Source: Streptomyces sp. NBC_00464
GTDB taxonomy: Bacteria > Actinomycetota > Actinomycetes > Streptomycetales > Streptomycetaceae
Assembly: GCF_036013915.1 (NCBI RefSeq)
Contig: NZ_CP107899.1
Coordinates: 3,720,001 to 3,784,000 of the forward strand
Direction: 5' to 3'
Length of the DNA stretch: 64,000 bases
Shown here: piece by piece, positions 62,306 to 64,000 of the stretch
Layout: each line of letters starts with the position of its first letter
Position numbering within the stretch: position 1 is the first letter of the stretch
Translations under genes and position numbers: made by a program
Notes under the pieces: generated by a model
The model's database searches: none
Told to the model about the DNA's origin: nothing
Seen by the model: only the letters and a program-made list of their open reading frames with translations

Positions 62306-62604
62306 GACTTCCTTTCGCGGACTGCGTGCTGTGCTGCGCGGTAGGTGGAGGCGGAGGCTCGGCGCTTGCCGGAGGCGACCGCCCGCTGGTCGAAGAGCGC
62401 GGACGCGCTCTGGGGTGACGGCGTGGACCAGGCGCCCGCCGGCCAGCCCGGCCCCGGCGGTGACTCCGCCCGGCCGCCGAGTGCGGCCGGTGTGTGGAGC
62501 GGGCACCGGGGACCGGTCAGGTACGGGCGGACCGCGTCGAGGGCGCGGCAGTATCGGCGGGCGTCGCCGATCCAGTGCCTGCACTCGGGCGGGGTCTCCG
62601 TCAC
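62302..62604 (-). CDS. Small Cys-rich hypothetical protein
   Basis: The 100-residue protein starts at GTG 62604 and opens TETPPECRHWIGDARRYCRA, then YLTGPRCPLHTPAALGGR, with three cysteines and a histidine that could bind zinc. The C-terminal half is low complexity. It overlaps the next gene (ATGA). Likely a small zinc protein of the early operon. Confidence 0.7.
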   Translation of the reverse strand: MTETPPECRHWIGDARRYCRALDAVRPYLTGPRCPLHTPAALGGRAESPPGPGWPAGAWSTPSPQSASALFDQRAVASGKRRASASTYRAAQHAVRERKS

Positions 62605-62684
62605 CGGGGGTCCTCTCGGGGTGGTGGGTGAGTGGGTGGCCTGGTGCGCGGCCGGTGTGGGGTGGCACGGCCGCGCACCAGGAG

Positions 62685-62969
62685 TCAGGCGGCGCGCTGC
62701 TGTTTCGGCTGCGCGCCGGGGCGGCGTCGGGCCAGCGCGTACCGCTGTTTGCCGGAAAGGCCTCCGCGGATTCCGTACCGGCCGGACTCGCCTCGGCCGT
62801 TCTCCTCCGCCATGGCCGAGTCCAGGCAGCCGGAGCGGATCGGGCAGATCAGGCAGGTCTGCTTCGCTGCACGCCGGTCAGCGTTGGAGGTGGAGTCGGT
62901 TCCCTCGACGAACCACAGCTCGCGGTCGCAGCCCAGGCAGAGCGCCTTCGTCCAGTTGATGTCGGTCAT
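62685..62969 (-). CDS. WhiB-family iron-sulfur transcription regulator (phage)
   Basis: The 94-residue protein has the WhiB cysteine set: C11 or C14, then C39, C42 and C48 (TCLICPIRSGC). The turn motif is GIRGGLSGKQRYAL, followed by a basic C-terminus. WhiB-like proteins bind a 4Fe-4S cluster and the principal sigma factor. Phage versions such as mycobacteriophage TM4 WhiB can inhibit the host protein and alter septation. It lies at the head of the early operon, suitable for host takeover. Confidence 0.93.
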   Translation of the reverse strand: MTDINWTKALCLGCDRELWFVEGTDSTSNADRRAAKQTCLICPIRSGCLDSAMAEENGRGESGRYGIRGGLSGKQRYALARRRPGAQPKQQRAA

Positions 62970-63247
62970 CGGGTGCCGTCCTCTCCGGCGTGGGTGGGGG
63001 CGTCGGGCCAGATCGACCAGCAGTCAGTGAGGTCGGCGGACGGGTTGCCCGGGGCGGTCTCGATCCGGGCTTCAGCGATCGCTACGCGCAGCCGATCGAG
63101 GCCCTCGACGTACCCGGCGGCGAACAGCACCGGCTGCTCGTCGGCGTCGTCGTCCTGCATGGCGACGCGGCACAGACCGACGGCGCAGAACAGGGTCCCG
63201 GCCCAGCACACGGCGAGCACGATCCCGACCCACTCAGCGATGCTCAT
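62966..63247 (-). CDS. Small single-pass membrane protein
   Basis: The 93-residue protein begins MSIAEWVGIVLAVCWAGTLF and continues CAVGLCRVAMQDDDADEQPV, one N-terminal membrane segment with an acidic soluble tail including EGLDRLRVAIAEARIETAPG. It overlaps both the helicase stop and the whiB-like start (ATGA). Function unknown. Confidence 0.65.
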   Translation of the reverse strand: MSIAEWVGIVLAVCWAGTLFCAVGLCRVAMQDDDADEQPVLFAAGYVEGLDRLRVAIAEARIETAPGNPSADLTDCWSIWPDAPTHAGEDGTR

Positions 63248-64000
63248 GCGGCCACCGCCGTGACGCTGTCGACCCAGGCCAGGGCCTCGCAGTCGAGGAC
63301 CTGCCGGGCCCGGGTCACCGCGACGTACGCGAGGCGCCCCTCCTCCCGGGGGAGGAGCACGTGGCCGGTCTCCGGCTGCGGCTTCGGCGCCCGGAAGTCC
63401 GAGTGGATCCGCACCCGGTTCCACTCCCGGCCCTTCGCCTTGTGCGCGGTGGAGACGACCAGCTCGGCGCGGTCCTCCGCCACCAGCGCGTCGGCCGCGG
63501 TGAGGATCCGGCCGGTGCCGTGCTCATCGATGAGCCGGACCAACACCTTCAGCGAGCCGTCCTCCTCCTCGGCGTACTCGCGGACCGCGTCCCACGACGG
63601 GAAGCCGAGCAGCTCTGGGTGGTCGGTGGGCTGGCCGGACTGTAGGGATTCCGCAGCCCAGGCCAGGCGCTTGATGTCCGAACCGCCGCCGACCAGCGCG
63701 ACGTTGCGCCCGGCAGCCAGGCCCTCCAGGACGATGCCCATCGCGCCGCCGTTGGTGCGGCAGAGGATCGCGTCGGGGTTCCCGACCGGGCCCACGGTGG
63801 AGTCGGCCTGGTCGTAGCCGGTGAGGCGGAGCGGGGCGCCGATGACGTGCAGCCACCGGTTCGCCTCGTCCGCGATCGCCGGACCGAAACGGAACGACTG
63901 GGAGAGCGTGAGCTCCGGGGCGCCGAGCTCCCGTACGAAGGTGGCCAGGGCGTCGTTCGCGCCGCGCCAGCTGTAGATCTGCTGGGCAGAGTCGCCGACC
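63244..64000 (-). CDS. UvrD/Rep-type DNA helicase (N-terminus off window)
   Basis: The visible C-terminal 251 residues contain superfamily 1 motifs: motif III GDSAQQIYSWRGA close to the right edge, motif IV SQSFRFGPAI, the segment ILCRTNGGAMGI, motif V VVSTAHKAKGREWNRV and motif VI YVAVTRARQ. The gene continues past 64000, where the Walker A motif should lie. It is the first visible gene of the phage early operon and probably unwinds DNA in phage replication or recombination. Confidence 0.92.
   Translation of the reverse strand, partial: VGDSAQQIYSWRGANDALATFVRELGAPELTLSQSFRFGPAIADEANRWLHVIGAPLRLTGYDQADSTVGPVGNPDAILCRTNGGAMGIVLEGLAAGRNVALVGGGSDIKRLAWAAESLQSGQPTDHPELLGFPSWDAVREYAEEEDGSLKVLVRLIDEHGTGRILTAADALVAEDRAELVVSTAHKAKGREWNRVRIHSDFRAPKPQPETGHVLLPREEGRLAYVAVTRARQVLDCEALAWVDSVTAVAA

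Noticed and set aside
15122..64000. Integrase, excisionase or complete attachment repeat
   Set aside because: No tyrosine or serine integrase motifs were found and no second copy of the tRNA 3' end was seen; they probably lie beyond the right edge.

Overview
The window is high-GC actinobacterial DNA, almost certainly from a Streptomyces chromosome. Its left quarter has the standard Streptomyces order around the replication origin: yidC-yidD-rnpA-rpmH on the minus strand, then dnaA, oriC, dnaN, a 6-phosphogluconate dehydrogenase gene, recF, a DUF721 gene, gyrB, gyrA and a DUF3566 membrane protein on the plus strand. oriC (about 4140-4740) is packed with TTGTCCACA-type DnaA boxes. A tRNA-Ile(GAT) gene at 14994-15067 ends the core block.

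Everything right of the tRNA looks accessory. From 15.3 to 21.4 kb lies a cargo island. It starts with a tiny secreted-peptide gene, whose product carries DVGWG twice, divergent from a LuxR-type regulator. It continues with a small XRE regulator, a NUDIX hydrolase, a degenerate S-adenosylhomocysteine-hydrolase-like protein, two overlapping Cys-rich micro-genes, an XRE-TPR regulator and a SLOG-like nucleotide-sensor protein. From 21.5 to 64 kb lies a siphovirus prophage read mainly right to left. The late module (21.5-43.2 kb) runs, in transcription order, HNH nuclease, P-loop protein, small and large terminase, portal, prohead protease, HK97 capsid, connectors, tail tube, tail chaperone with a canonical -1 frameshift, tape measure, minor tail proteins, CHAP lysin, holin and a collagen-like protein. 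The early and replication module (54.2-64 kb) runs UvrD-like helicase, WhiB-like protein, DUF2303 protein, a winged-helix initiator carrying an iteron array inside its gene, a loader-like protein, SSB and several zinc-ribbon proteins. No integrase lies in the window, so the right end and the attachment duplication are probably beyond 64000. That the tRNA is the left attachment site is an inference.

Between the two phage modules (42.3-54.3 kb) the operon direction breaks down. Several plus-strand genes (42364, 44182, 44624, 50413-51073, 51230, 52243, 52602, 53715) sit against the phage direction. Most encode membrane-anchored or small unknown proteins, and several have a -10-like hexamer only 6-8 bases upstream of the start codon, as expected for leaderless, autonomously expressed cargo (morons). 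One (51230) resembles the two-transmembrane domain that accompanies TRADD-N-type immunity proteins. The same zone holds a translationally coupled trio of membrane genes resembling Streptomyces plasmid-spread (Spd/DUF2637) proteins. Beside it is a helically phased array of seven GGTRGAY repeats and a perfect 27-bp palindrome between divergent promoters.

The most promising undescribed systems are the peptide-regulator pair beside the tRNA, the NUDIX/SAHH-like/SLOG island, the leaderless membrane cargo genes, the GGTRGAY array with the Spd-like trio, and the phage origin inside the initiator gene. All functions come from reading the sequence; no database search was possible.
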